A stretch of DNA of 24,420 nt, taken from a virus. The stretch covers positions 1 through 24,420 of IMG/VR virus record IMGVR_UViG_3300017749_000126; one strand, written 5' to 3'. Below are positions 7,854-14,793 of the stretch, one piece after another. The position numbers and the translations under genes are program-made. The notes beneath the pieces were generated by a model that did no database searches, was not told the origin of the DNA, and saw nothing but the letters and a program-made list of their open reading frames with translations. Within the stretch, counting starts at the first letter, position 1. Every line of letters begins with the position of its first letter.

Positions 7854-9167
7854 ATGTTTAATGCAGATTCACAATTAATAGAAAAATGGGGTCCCGTTTT
7901 AGAGCACGAAAGTGCACCTGAAATTAAGGACAGATATAAGAGAGCAGTAACAGCTCGCTTATTAGAAAACCAGGAAGTTGCCCTAAGACAAGAAGCAGCA
8001 CAAATGCAAGGTAATATGATTTCTGAAACAGCAGCTAACGCTACTGGTTCAAACGTATCAAACTTTGACCCTGTGCTTATCTCTCTTGTTAGAAGAGCAA
8101 TGCCTAACTTAATCGCTTATGATATCTGTGGTGTTCAGCCAATGACTGGACCTACTGGATTAATCTTCGCGATGAAATCAAAATACTCAACTCAAGGCGG
8201 AACAGAGGCTTTATTTAATGAAGCTGATACCGACTTCTCAGGAGCTGGTACTCATCAAGCTGAACCAACAGGTTTAGGTGGAGTAACTGATGCTGATACC
8301 GATGGAACAATCGCTGACGAAAGTGATACAGTTTCTACATTCGGTGCTGGTATGACTACAGCTGCTTCTGAAGCACTAGGTAATACTGGTGGCGCATTTG
8401 GCGAGATGGCTTTCTCAATCGAAAAAGCTACAGTTGAAGCTAAGTCAAGAGCTTTAAAAGCTGAGTACACAATGGAATTAGCACAAGACCTTAAAGCAAG
8501 CCACGGCCTGGATGCTGAAGGCGAATTAGCGAATATCTTATCTGCTGAAATCTTAGCTGAAATCAACAGAGAAGTAGTTAGAACTATTCTAACAAAAGCT
8601 AAAATCGGTGCTACACAAAGTTCAACAGCAGTATCTGGTATCTTTGATGTCGCTACAGACTCAGACGGCAGATGGATGGTTGAGAAATTTAAAGGTCTAA
8701 TCATGCAACTCGAAAGAGAAGCTAACGTAATTGCTAAAGAAACAAGAAGAGGCAAAGGTAACTTTGTAATCGTTTCTTCAGACGTAGCTTCAGCTTTAGC
8801 AGCTGCTGGTCAAATGGATTACACTCCTGCATTATCAACAGACTTAAATGTTGATGATACTGGTAACACATTCGCTGGTGTTCTTAACGGTAAATTAAAG
8901 GTCTATATCGACCCTTATGCAACTGTTGACTTCGCTTGTGTAGGTTACAGAGGTTCAAATCCTTATGACGCTGGTCTTTTCTACTGCCCATACGTACCTT
9001 TAACCATGGTTAAAGCTGTTGGGGAGAGTGATTTCCAACCAAGAATCGGATTCAAAACAAGATATGGAATGCAACAAAATCCATTTGTAGGCAACGCATC
9101 AGGCGCTGGTACAGATAGAGCTAACCCATACTTCAGAATCTTCAGAATTGATGACATCATGGTGTAA
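7854..9167 (+). CDS. 23: Major capsid protein gp23
   Basis: The protein has 437 residues against 521 in T4, so the surface insertion domain is probably smaller or absent. Recognition is secure: LIEKWGPVLEHESAPEI, then LVRRAMPNLIAYDICGVQPM, GPTGLIFAMKSKY, SRALKAEYTMELAQDLKASHGLDAE, and GDENF-type variants replaced by the family-typical RIGFKTRYGMQQNPF. The gp21 cleavage site is probably after Glu58 in ISE-TAANAT, matching the (I/L)xE rule and the T4 arrangement. AGGGAAAAA precedes the ATG. An AATAAATA at 7827-7834, one base from the late element, might be a weak promoter of its own. A strong terminator follows. Confidence 0.97.
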   Translation: MFNADSQLIEKWGPVLEHESAPEIKDRYKRAVTARLLENQEVALRQEAAQMQGNMISETAANATGSNVSNFDPVLISLVRRAMPNLIAYDICGVQPMTGPTGLIFAMKSKYSTQGGTEALFNEADTDFSGAGTHQAEPTGLGGVTDADTDGTIADESDTVSTFGAGMTTAASEALGNTGGAFGEMAFSIEKATVEAKSRALKAEYTMELAQDLKASHGLDAEGELANILSAEILAEINREVVRTILTKAKIGATQSSTAVSGIFDVATDSDGRWMVEKFKGLIMQLEREANVIAKETRRGKGNFVIVSSDVASALAAAGQMDYTPALSTDLNVDDTGNTFAGVLNGKLKVYIDPYATVDFACVGYRGSNPYDAGLFYCPYVPLTMVKAVGESDFQPRIGFKTRYGMQQNPFVGNASGAGTDRANPYFRIFRIDDIMV

Positions 9168-9169
9168 AC

Positions 9170-9185
9170 CTGATTAATTAATCAG
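9170..9185. other. Perfect 16-bp palindrome after gene 23
   Basis: CTGATTAATTAATCAG begins 3 bp after the gene 23 stop codon. It could form a small A/T-rich hairpin just upstream of the terminator, perhaps acting as a 3'-end stabiliser, but no function is shown by the sequence. Confidence 0.4.
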
Positions 9186-9194
9186 ATTCATTTT

Positions 9195-9222
9195 AGAGGG
9201 GATTTTAAATCCCCTCTTTTTT
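9195..9222 (+). terminator. Intrinsic terminator after gene 23
   Basis: AGAGGGG and CCCCTCT pair around an ATTTTAAAT loop that can itself zip further, followed by a run of six T. It is the strongest terminator in the window and separates the head operon from the tail-tube-fold gene, whose own late promoter starts 4 bp later. Confidence 0.92.
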
Positions 9223-9225
9223 GCT

Positions 9226-9233
9226 TATAAATA
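9226..9233 (+). promoter_or_regulatory. T4-type late promoter placed 5 bp before an ATG
   Basis: TATAAATA (context GCTTATAAATAGAT) directly follows the gene 23 terminator. In T4 late promoters this element occupies the -10 region, so transcription should begin within about 5-7 nt, at or next to the ATG at 9239. The same 16 bases, TATAAATAGATATATG, occur again at 12576-12591. Confidence 0.75.
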
Positions 9234-9238
9234 GATAT

Positions 9239-9700
9239 ATGAGTACATTAACTACAAACAAAAACTTTTTATCACCAGTCGGATTTCAGTTTTCTATTGA
9301 TAGAGAACAATTTGCTAATGTAGAATATTTTTGCACAGCTGTAAATTTACCAGGAATCAATTTAGGAAACGTAGATTTAGGATATCGTGGCGGAACATTT
9401 ACCGAAACAGGCGATAGGCTAGAATTTTCTGAATTATCGATTACATTTAATGTCACTGAAGACATGGATAATTATTTAGAAATCACTAATTGGATGCATC
9501 GTATAGTGAACCAAAAAGGTGATTTTAAATCTGATGCAACACTACTAATTATGAATTCTCATAATAACGTAGCAAAGGAAGTAAAATTCAATTCAGTATT
9601 TCCAATAAGTATTAGTGAATTATCCTTTGATACAGCAGGTGAAGTTGAATATTTAAAGGCTACGGTATCATTTCAATATACCACATACGAATTTAAATAA
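9239..9700 (+). CDS. Tail tube-fold protein (gp19/gp3/gp54-like)
   Basis: The protein has 153 residues, beginning MSTLTTNKNFLSPVGFQFSI. The pattern is that of the contractile-tail tube superfamily: SPVGFQFSIDREQF, AVNLPGINLGNV, DRLEFSELSITFNVTEDMDNYLEITNWM, DATLLIMNSHNN, VFPISISELSFDTA, and a final KATVSFQYTTYEF. It is distinct from the main tube gene at 3746, so it is likely a tail-completion, tube-initiator or sheath-terminator protein. In marine T4-like phages the gene after 23 is often annotated as gp3, which fits, but I cannot separate gp3 from gp54-like by eye. No Shine-Dalgarno sequence precedes the ATG; the TTG at 9221 is inside the terminator and promoter and is rejected. Confidence 0.75.
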   Translation: MSTLTTNKNFLSPVGFQFSIDREQFANVEYFCTAVNLPGINLGNVDLGYRGGTFTETGDRLEFSELSITFNVTEDMDNYLEITNWMHRIVNQKGDFKSDATLLIMNSHNNVAKEVKFNSVFPISISELSFDTAGEVEYLKATVSFQYTTYEFK

Positions 9701-9704
9701 ACAC

Positions 9705-9733
9705 TGTACATATATCATTTTTAATGGTATAAT
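9705..9733 (+). promoter_or_regulatory. TGTACA-class promoter for uvsY
   Basis: TGTACA (9705-9710), a 17-bp spacer ending in TGG, and TATAAT (9728-9733). The TG before the -10 is an extended -10 element. It lies in the 63-bp gap between the tail-tube-fold gene and uvsY; the leader carries GAGGAA (9755-9760) close to the ATG. Confidence 0.85.
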
Positions 9734-9763
9734 AATATTATATGATATGATTATGAGGAAATT

Positions 9764-10210
9764 ATGAATACATTAGAACAAATACATGAAATGTGGAAAA
9801 AAGATTGTCTTATTGACAAAATCGACCTGGACAAATCTGCCAGAGACTCAGCCAAACTCCATTCTAAATACCTAGAAATTTATTCAGTTAATAAGCTTAA
9901 AGTTAGAAAACTAGATAATGACTTTAAGGTACTACTTAAGAACAAATGGTTACATTATAACGGCAAATTGAGTAAAGAAGAAATTGATGACTTAGGATGG
10001 ACATATGACCCTATGAATGGACTCACAGTTCTTAAAGGTGATATGGATAAGTTTTACGACTCTGACCCTATGATACAAGACCATCAGGCCAAAATACAAT
10101 ACGCTCAAGAAATAGTTGATACACTAAAAGAAATCCTAGAAAACATTAAATGGCGACATCAGAATATTAAAAACATTATAGAATGGAATAAGTTTACTAG
10201 TGGAATATAA
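9764..10210 (+). CDS. uvsY: Recombination mediator UvsY
   Basis: The protein has 148 residues; T4 UvsY has 137. Visible similarities are LEQIHEMWKKDCLIDKIDLDKSARDSAKLHSKYLEIYS (an N-terminal helix pair matching the T4 N-terminus), a Lys-rich middle, and a C-terminal helix ending IKWRHQNIKNIIEWNKFTSG. UvsY loads the UvsX recombinase onto gp32-coated single-stranded DNA. It heads an operon with the following glycosyltransferase-like gene and uvsW, the same uvsY-uvsW neighbourhood as in T4 relatives. It has its own TGTACA-class promoter and a GAGGAA ribosome-binding site. Confidence 0.87.
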   Translation: MNTLEQIHEMWKKDCLIDKIDLDKSARDSAKLHSKYLEIYSVNKLKVRKLDNDFKVLLKNKWLHYNGKLSKEEIDDLGWTYDPMNGLTVLKGDMDKFYDSDPMIQDHQAKIQYAQEIVDTLKEILENIKWRHQNIKNIIEWNKFTSGI

Positions 10211-11084
10211 GATACACCAATATCGGTACGATAATTTTTCAAAATTCGAAGCAATTATAAGAAGTGCTATGGAAGAATTAGGTCATACCGAAACTTCTGA
10301 TTTATCTGCTGATGTTCATATCTATAACCATTGCCTTTTAAACGAAATATCTACTCAAGATAAAATTAATATTATTTTTAAACCTACTGCACCATCTGCA
10401 GATTATTTTGCACTAGATACTATAGGATATGCTGGTGCTTCAGAACTTGCCTTTGAAGAACCTGTTGAAGTTGGAGCAGTTGATTTTACTGATGCTTGGT
10501 CTATAGTAGATAAGTTAAAAAAAGATAAAGCTAATAAATGGGATGATTCTATATTACTAAAATGGAGAAAAGGTAAAAGAACTAAAAGCGACCATATATT
10601 AGTAATCGGTCAAATGCCAGATGACGAAACAGTAACCAATTTTAGTTTTGGCGACCATACTAAAAAGTTAGAATCTATATGTCGAACTTTAAAAGATGAA
10701 AGAAATGTAGTTTTAAAATTACATCCTAGATATAAACCAACAAAAGAATTTATAAAAAGAATAAAAAGCTATAATGTAGAAATTATAGATGGATTCATTA
10801 GCATTCATGATATATTACCTCACACTAAAGTAGCTATTATTGAGAATAGCACAGCAGGAATTGAGTGTATGATGCATGATGTTCCTATTATTAGTTACGG
10901 TTATCCAGAGTATCATTGGGTTACCAAAAAATTACAATCACTAACACAATTACCATATTTAGTAAAAGATACTCATTGGTATGATTCTGGTTATGCAATT
11001 AACTTCGTGTGTTGGTATATAAACCATTATCTTTGTAGAGATATAAATACAACTAGGAACCGATTAAGAGATTTTGAATTGTAA
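10200..11084 (+). CDS. Capsule-polysaccharide-synthesis-like glycosyltransferase (KpsC/KpsS-like)
   Basis: The protein has 294 residues from a GTG that overlaps the uvsY stop by 11 bp; a GGA lies about 12 nt upstream. The C-terminal half resembles the capsule synthesis/KpsC-KpsS type of nucleotide-sugar transferase, with a GT-B-like C domain: HILVIGQMPDD, then VVLKLHPRYKP, a segment VEIIDGFISIHDILPHTKVAIIENSTAGIECMMHDVPIISYGYPEYHW. The IENSTAGIE and KLHPRY blocks correspond to the usual NSTxGxEAL and KxHP motifs. The N-terminal half is unrecognised. It lies between two recombination genes and overlaps both (TAATG with uvsW), so it is probably a cargo gene carried in that operon. A role in surface-glycan change or DNA/virion decoration is possible; the substrate cannot be inferred. 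Confidence 0.6.
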   Translation: MEYKIHQYRYDNFSKFEAIIRSAMEELGHTETSDLSADVHIYNHCLLNEISTQDKINIIFKPTAPSADYFALDTIGYAGASELAFEEPVEVGAVDFTDAWSIVDKLKKDKANKWDDSILLKWRKGKRTKSDHILVIGQMPDDETVTNFSFGDHTKKLESICRTLKDERNVVLKLHPRYKPTKEFIKRIKSYNVEIIDGFISIHDILPHTKVAIIENSTAGIECMMHDVPIISYGYPEYHWVTKKLQSLTQLPYLVKDTHWYDSGYAINFVCWYINHYLCRDINTTRNRLRDFEL

Positions 11085-12580
11085 TGGACATAATTGAAGT
11101 TAAAAAGCGAAACGAAGCTTTTTTAGAAATTAAAACAGAACCAAGCGTAGAACAAGAGTTATCAGAACACTTTTGTTTCTATGTACCTGGTTATAAGTTT
11201 ATGCCAGCATATAAAAATCGTATGTGGGATGGAAAAATACGATTATATGACATGAGAAAGAAAACTTTATATACTGGACTATATAAGTATCTTACACAAT
11301 TCGCAAATGAAAGGCAATACGATATTGTCTGTAAAGAAGATGCCTTCTATGGCACTCCTGACGAGGTACTAAACCACGACATAGACACCTTTTTGGCCCA
11401 TTTGACGGCTAGCGTGAACGGAGAGGATATAACCCCTAGGGATTACCAAGTAGATGCCTTCTCGCTCTTGTTAAAAGAAACTAAAAGCCTTTTACTATCA
11501 CCAACTGCTTCTGGGAAGTCATTAATCATTTATATGGCATTGAGATATTACCTTGAAATGTACGAGGATAATGTGTTAATAATTGTCCCTACTACATCAT
11601 TGGTAGAACAGATGTATTCTGATTTTGCTGACTACTCAAGTAAGGACACTTGGGATTGTGATAAAAATTGTCATAGAATATATGCAGGTAGAGACAAATA
11701 TAACTATAAAAATAGAGTTACTATTACCACATGGCAATCAATCTATAAATTAGGGCCTCAATGGTTCCAAAAATTTGGTATGGTTATAGGCGATGAAGCA
11801 CATAATTTTAAAGCTAAATCACTTACGGCAATATTAGAAAAATGTACTGAAGCAAAATATAGGATTGGAACTACTGGTACACTCGATGGAACACAAACTC
11901 ATCAGTTAGTATTAGAAGGATTATTTGGACCAGTTCATCAAGTCACGACGACGAAAAAATTAATGGACAATAAAGATTTAGCCAAATTAGATATTAAAAT
12001 ATTATTAATGAAATACGAAGATGCTATATGTAAAGAAATGGCTAAAAGAAAATACCAAGAAGAAGTAGATTATATTGTCAAATACATACCTAGGAATAAA
12101 TTTATTTCTAACCTAGCATTAGACCAAAATGGTAATACACTAATATTATTTCAGTTTGTAGATAAACATGGTAAGCCATTGCATGATATGCTATCAGAAA
12201 AGATAAATAAAGATAGGAAACTTTTTTATGTATCAGGAGAAACAGATGTCGATACCAGAGAATCAATCCGTGAGATTACCGAGACGCAGACCAATGCCAT
12301 TATTGTTGCTTCCATGGGTACCTTTTCTACTGGTATTAATATTCGTAATCTTCATAATATTATCTTTGCCAGCCCTACTAAAAGCCAAATTAGAGTCCTA
12401 CAATCGATAGGACGAGGATTGAGAAAAAGTAATGATGGAAGAAATACTGTAGTTTATGATTTGGCTGATGATATGCATTGGAAATCAAAGAAGAATTATA
12501 CATTAAACCATGCAGCCGAAAGAATTAAGATATACAGTAAAGAAAAATTTAATTACGAGATACACGAAGTAAAGATATAA
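11084..12580 (+). CDS. uvsW: Recombination and RNA:DNA helicase UvsW
   Basis: The protein has 498 residues; T4 UvsW has 503. The N-terminal domain includes FCFYVPGYKFMPAYKNRMWDGKIRLYD, typical of UvsW. The superfamily 2 helicase motifs follow: Q-motif-like TPRDYQVDA (117-125), Walker A SPTASGKS (139-146), IIVPTTSLVEQM, DEAH (237-240), GTTGT, and the C-terminal VASMGTFSTGINIRNLHNIIFA and QSIGRGLRKS. UvsW unwinds R-loops and branched DNA and helps switch from origin- to recombination-dependent replication. The ATG overlaps the preceding stop (TAATG). A TATAAATA inside the preceding gene (11042-11049) could give late expression, as UvsW is late in T4, but may be chance. Confidence 0.95.
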   Translation: MDIIEVKKRNEAFLEIKTEPSVEQELSEHFCFYVPGYKFMPAYKNRMWDGKIRLYDMRKKTLYTGLYKYLTQFANERQYDIVCKEDAFYGTPDEVLNHDIDTFLAHLTASVNGEDITPRDYQVDAFSLLLKETKSLLLSPTASGKSLIIYMALRYYLEMYEDNVLIIVPTTSLVEQMYSDFADYSSKDTWDCDKNCHRIYAGRDKYNYKNRVTITTWQSIYKLGPQWFQKFGMVIGDEAHNFKAKSLTAILEKCTEAKYRIGTTGTLDGTQTHQLVLEGLFGPVHQVTTTKKLMDNKDLAKLDIKILLMKYEDAICKEMAKRKYQEEVDYIVKYIPRNKFISNLALDQNGNTLILFQFVDKHGKPLHDMLSEKINKDRKLFYVSGETDVDTRESIREITETQTNAIIVASMGTFSTGINIRNLHNIIFASPTKSQIRVLQSIGRGLRKSNDGRNTVVYDLADDMHWKSKKNYTLNHAAERIKIYSKEKFNYEIHEVKI

Positions 12581-12583
12581 ATA
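12576..12583 (+). promoter_or_regulatory. T4-type late promoter over the uvsW stop codon
   Basis: TATAAATA overlaps the uvsW TAA (12578-12580). With the downstream bases it forms TATAAATAGATATATG, identical to 9226-9241. The expected start is at or near the ATG at 12589, leaving either no leader or, for the ATG at 12601, a 12-nt leader containing GGAAG. Confidence 0.65.
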
Positions 12584-12588
12584 GATAT

Positions 12589-13008
12589 ATGGAAGATAAA
12601 ATGGATATCAGACACATTAAGTTCATTAACGGAGATGAAATTATCGCACTTGTTAGTCGAAATAATGATGACAATATGTTAGTAGAGAGACCATGTGCTG
12701 TTAAGGCAAATATGATTGGTACCTATAATCTAAGTCCATACTTTCCATTTTCATCAAGTACATTATTTAAATTTTTAAAGAATAGAGTCTTATGTAGCGT
12801 TAAGGTCGATGATTCTTTAAAGCAAAAGTATTTGGGTTATGTGCTTCAGATGAGAGCTCCCACCGGTGAACTGTTGGCTGGTGAGAGTGAAATGCTACAA
12901 CAGTATCAAGACGTATTGAAAGAATATGCTACTCAGGTGGCTGAAGATGAGGACTATTATTATGAAGAAGATGAACCCGTTACACCGGCTAAAAAGATAC
13001 TTCATTGA
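12589..13008 (+). CDS. Small acidic-tailed protein, possible Sm-like fold
   Basis: The protein has 139 residues from the ATG at 12589, or 135 from the ATG at 12601, which has GGAAG 5 nt upstream and matches the usual start of short Sm-like proteins (MDIRHIKFINGDEIIALV). Residues about 5-90 are a beta-rich stretch: HIKFINGDEIIALVSRNNDD, LVERPCAV, then LCSVKVDDSL and YLGYVLQMRAP. The pattern suits an Sm/Hfq-like barrel. The C-terminus is helical and then strongly acidic (EDEDYYYEEDE). An Sm-like protein of presumed cyanophage origin is known structurally; identity with that family is my inference. Its place beside gp55 would suit an RNA-binding or transcript-control role. Both ends are non-coding regulatory DNA. 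Confidence 0.6.
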   Translation: MEDKMDIRHIKFINGDEIIALVSRNNDDNMLVERPCAVKANMIGTYNLSPYFPFSSSTLFKFLKNRVLCSVKVDDSLKQKYLGYVLQMRAPTGELLAGESEMLQQYQDVLKEYATQVAEDEDYYYEEDEPVTPAKKILH

Positions 13009-13045
13009 CTATTGCTATATCTACCCCGCCCCAGTATACAATACT

Positions 13046-13074
13046 ATTATATACTATAAACAACGTTTTGTACA
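13046..13074 (-). promoter_or_regulatory. Minus-strand TGTACA-class promoter
   Basis: Read on the minus strand: TGTACA (13069-13074), a 17-bp spacer, and TATAAT (13046-13051). Immediately upstream on that strand, the 28 bases 13096-13069 match 16832-16859, which include the upstream element of the VWA-gene promoter, at 27 positions. It lacks the TGG before the -10. It points left, toward the Sm-like gene in antisense; no minus-strand coding frame follows, so the product would be antisense or small RNA. Confidence 0.55.
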
Positions 13075-13107
13075 GTGTTTTCTGCAAATAAATGCAATAA
13101 AAATGCC

Positions 13108-13136
13108 TGTACAAACAGCTCATCTTATGGTATAAT
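13108..13136 (+). promoter_or_regulatory. TGTACA-class promoter for the gp55-gp47-gp46 operon
   Basis: TGTACA (13108-13113), a 17-bp spacer ending ATGG, and TATAAT (13131-13136). The expected start near 13143 leaves a leader of about 20 nt with GGAGGAA (13148-13154) before the gp55 ATG. It stands back to back with the minus-strand promoter at 13046-13074. Confidence 0.85.
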
Positions 13137-13162
13137 ATACACATTATGGAGGAAACCCAACT

Positions 13163-13732
13163 ATGGCTTTAAAACCAAAAGAAAAACCACACTATGTAAA
13201 TAACAGAGAGTTCTCTCAAGCAGTAATGGATTATGTTACTGAAAAGAATTTAGCAGAAAGTAAAGGAAAAGATATTCCTAAAGTTACTGATTATATTGCT
13301 AAATGTTTTATTAAAATTGCAGAAGGATTATCCCATAGACCGAACTTCGTGAGGTATACTTATCGTGAAGAAATGGTTATGGATGCAGTAGAAAATTGCC
13401 TAAGAGCAATCGGAAACTATAACCTTGAAACAGCTACGAGAACTGGTAAACCAAACGCATTCTCATACTTTACTCAAATTTGCTATTTTGCTTTTATCAG
13501 AAGAATCACTAAAGAGAAGAAGCAACAAGATATTAAATTTAGATTTATTGAAAGAATGGGAATTGAAGAATTTGTAACTGCTGGTATGGATAACGAAATG
13601 GCAGCCGAAACTATGGCGTATGTCGATACTCTAAAATCTAGAATTGCAAGAGTTAGAACAAACGATGACAAAGTTAAGAAATTTGCTAAAAAAGAAAAGG
13701 CTCAGCAAAAGCTTGAGCTATTCATGAAATAA
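13163..13732 (+). CDS. 55: Late-transcription sigma factor gp55
   Basis: The protein has 189 residues; T4 gp55 has 185. Family features are KEKPHYVNNREFSQAVMDYV at the start, PKVTDYIAKCFIKIAEGLSHRPNF, YREEMVMDAVENCLRAIGNYN (region 2-like) and AFSYFTQICYFAFIRRITKEKKQQ. gp55 replaces the host sigma on RNA polymerase and recognises TATAAATA, the element found before the structural genes here. It leads an operon with the two subunits of the gp46/gp47 nuclease; its stop overlaps the gp47 ATG (TAATG). It has a strong GGAGGAA ribosome-binding site. Confidence 0.95.
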   Translation: MALKPKEKPHYVNNREFSQAVMDYVTEKNLAESKGKDIPKVTDYIAKCFIKIAEGLSHRPNFVRYTYREEMVMDAVENCLRAIGNYNLETATRTGKPNAFSYFTQICYFAFIRRITKEKKQQDIKFRFIERMGIEEFVTAGMDNEMAAETMAYVDTLKSRIARVRTNDDKVKKFAKKEKAQQKLELFMK

Positions 13733-14793
13733 TGAAAGTAGCTATATTAAACGACACCCATTGTGGTGTAAGAAATTCAAGTGACATTTTTCTAAGATAT
13801 CAAGAACGATTCTATGAAGAAGTCTTTTTCCCTTATCTAAAAGAGCATAACATTAAGAATATTTTGCATTTAGGAGATTATTATGAACACAGAAAATTCG
13901 TCAATTTTAAAGCTCTTAATCAAAATCGCAAACATTTTCTTGAGCCTATGCGGGATGCTGGTATTACTATGGATATCATTCCTGGTAATCACGATGTTTA
14001 TTTTAAAAATACTAACGAGTTGTGCTCACTCAAAGAGTTGCTCGGATATTTTACTTCAAATGTCAACATTATTATGAAACCAAAAGTCCTGGATTATGCA
14101 GGATGTAAAGTTGCTGTAATTCCATGGATTAATAATAGTAATTACCAAGAATACACTAAATGGGCTATGAATTGTAAAGCATCTATTCTTGGTGCACATT
14201 TAGAGTTAAAAGGATTTGATTTATTACCTGGAGTACCAAACCCACACGGAATGAGTGCTGATGTATTTGAAAGATTTGAAATGGTTCTATCCGGACATTT
14301 TCATACCAAATCGTCCAGAGATAATGTCACATATCTTGGTTCTCAAATGGAATTTACTTGGGCTGATGTAGATGACCCAAAATATTTCCATGTATTAGAT
14401 ACAGAAACAAGAGAAATTACACCAGTAAGAAATCCAATTACGATGTTCAAAAAAGTAATTTATGATGATACAAAAGTAAATTATGATGATATCGACATGA
14501 GTCAGTTTGAAAGGAAATTTATTAAGCTGATTGTTATTAATAAAAACGACTTGTATATGTTCGATAAATTTGTCGACAAATTACAAAGTATTGAAACATA
14601 TGAATTAAAGATTGCAGAATCATTTGAAGAGTATCTAGGTGATAGCGTGGAAGACGACAAAGTTTCACTAGAAGATACTACCGAACTGCTTGATTCTTAT
14701 GTCGATGCTGTAGATACAGATTTAGATAAAGACCATTTAAAAGTCGAATTGAGAAAGCTTTATACTGAAGCTCAAAACTTGGAAGTAGTATGA
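13732..14793 (+). CDS. 47: Recombination nuclease subunit gp47 (Mre11/SbcD-like)
   Basis: The protein has 353 residues; T4 gp47 has 339. The calcineurin-like phosphoesterase motifs are intact and in order: NDTHCG (Asp8, His10), LGDYYEHR (Asp49), PGNHDV (Asn86, His87), GAHLE, and LSGHFHTKS. These bind the two metal ions. Together with gp46 it forms the Mre11-Rad50-type complex that resects DNA ends for recombination-dependent replication. The start is coupled to gp55 by TAATG and its stop overlaps the gp46 ATG (ATGA), so the three are made together. Confidence 0.96.
   Translation: MKVAILNDTHCGVRNSSDIFLRYQERFYEEVFFPYLKEHNIKNILHLGDYYEHRKFVNFKALNQNRKHFLEPMRDAGITMDIIPGNHDVYFKNTNELCSLKELLGYFTSNVNIIMKPKVLDYAGCKVAVIPWINNSNYQEYTKWAMNCKASILGAHLELKGFDLLPGVPNPHGMSADVFERFEMVLSGHFHTKSSRDNVTYLGSQMEFTWADVDDPKYFHVLDTETREITPVRNPITMFKKVIYDDTKVNYDDIDMSQFERKFIKLIVINKNDLYMFDKFVDKLQSIETYELKIAESFEEYLGDSVEDDKVSLEDTTELLDSYVDAVDTDLDKDHLKVELRKLYTEAQNLEVV

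Noticed and set aside
8255-8755. 166-codon minus-strand frame inside gp23
   Set aside because: It is fully antisense to a certain capsid gene, low-complexity and without start signals.
9221-9238. TTG start at 9221 for the tail-tube-fold gene
   Set aside because: It lies in the terminator T-run and over the late promoter, so it would not be on a promoter-derived transcript.
11042-11049. TATAAATA inside the glycosyltransferase-like gene, 35 bp before uvsW
   Set aside because: It is suggestive because UvsW is late in T4, but coding coincidence cannot be excluded.
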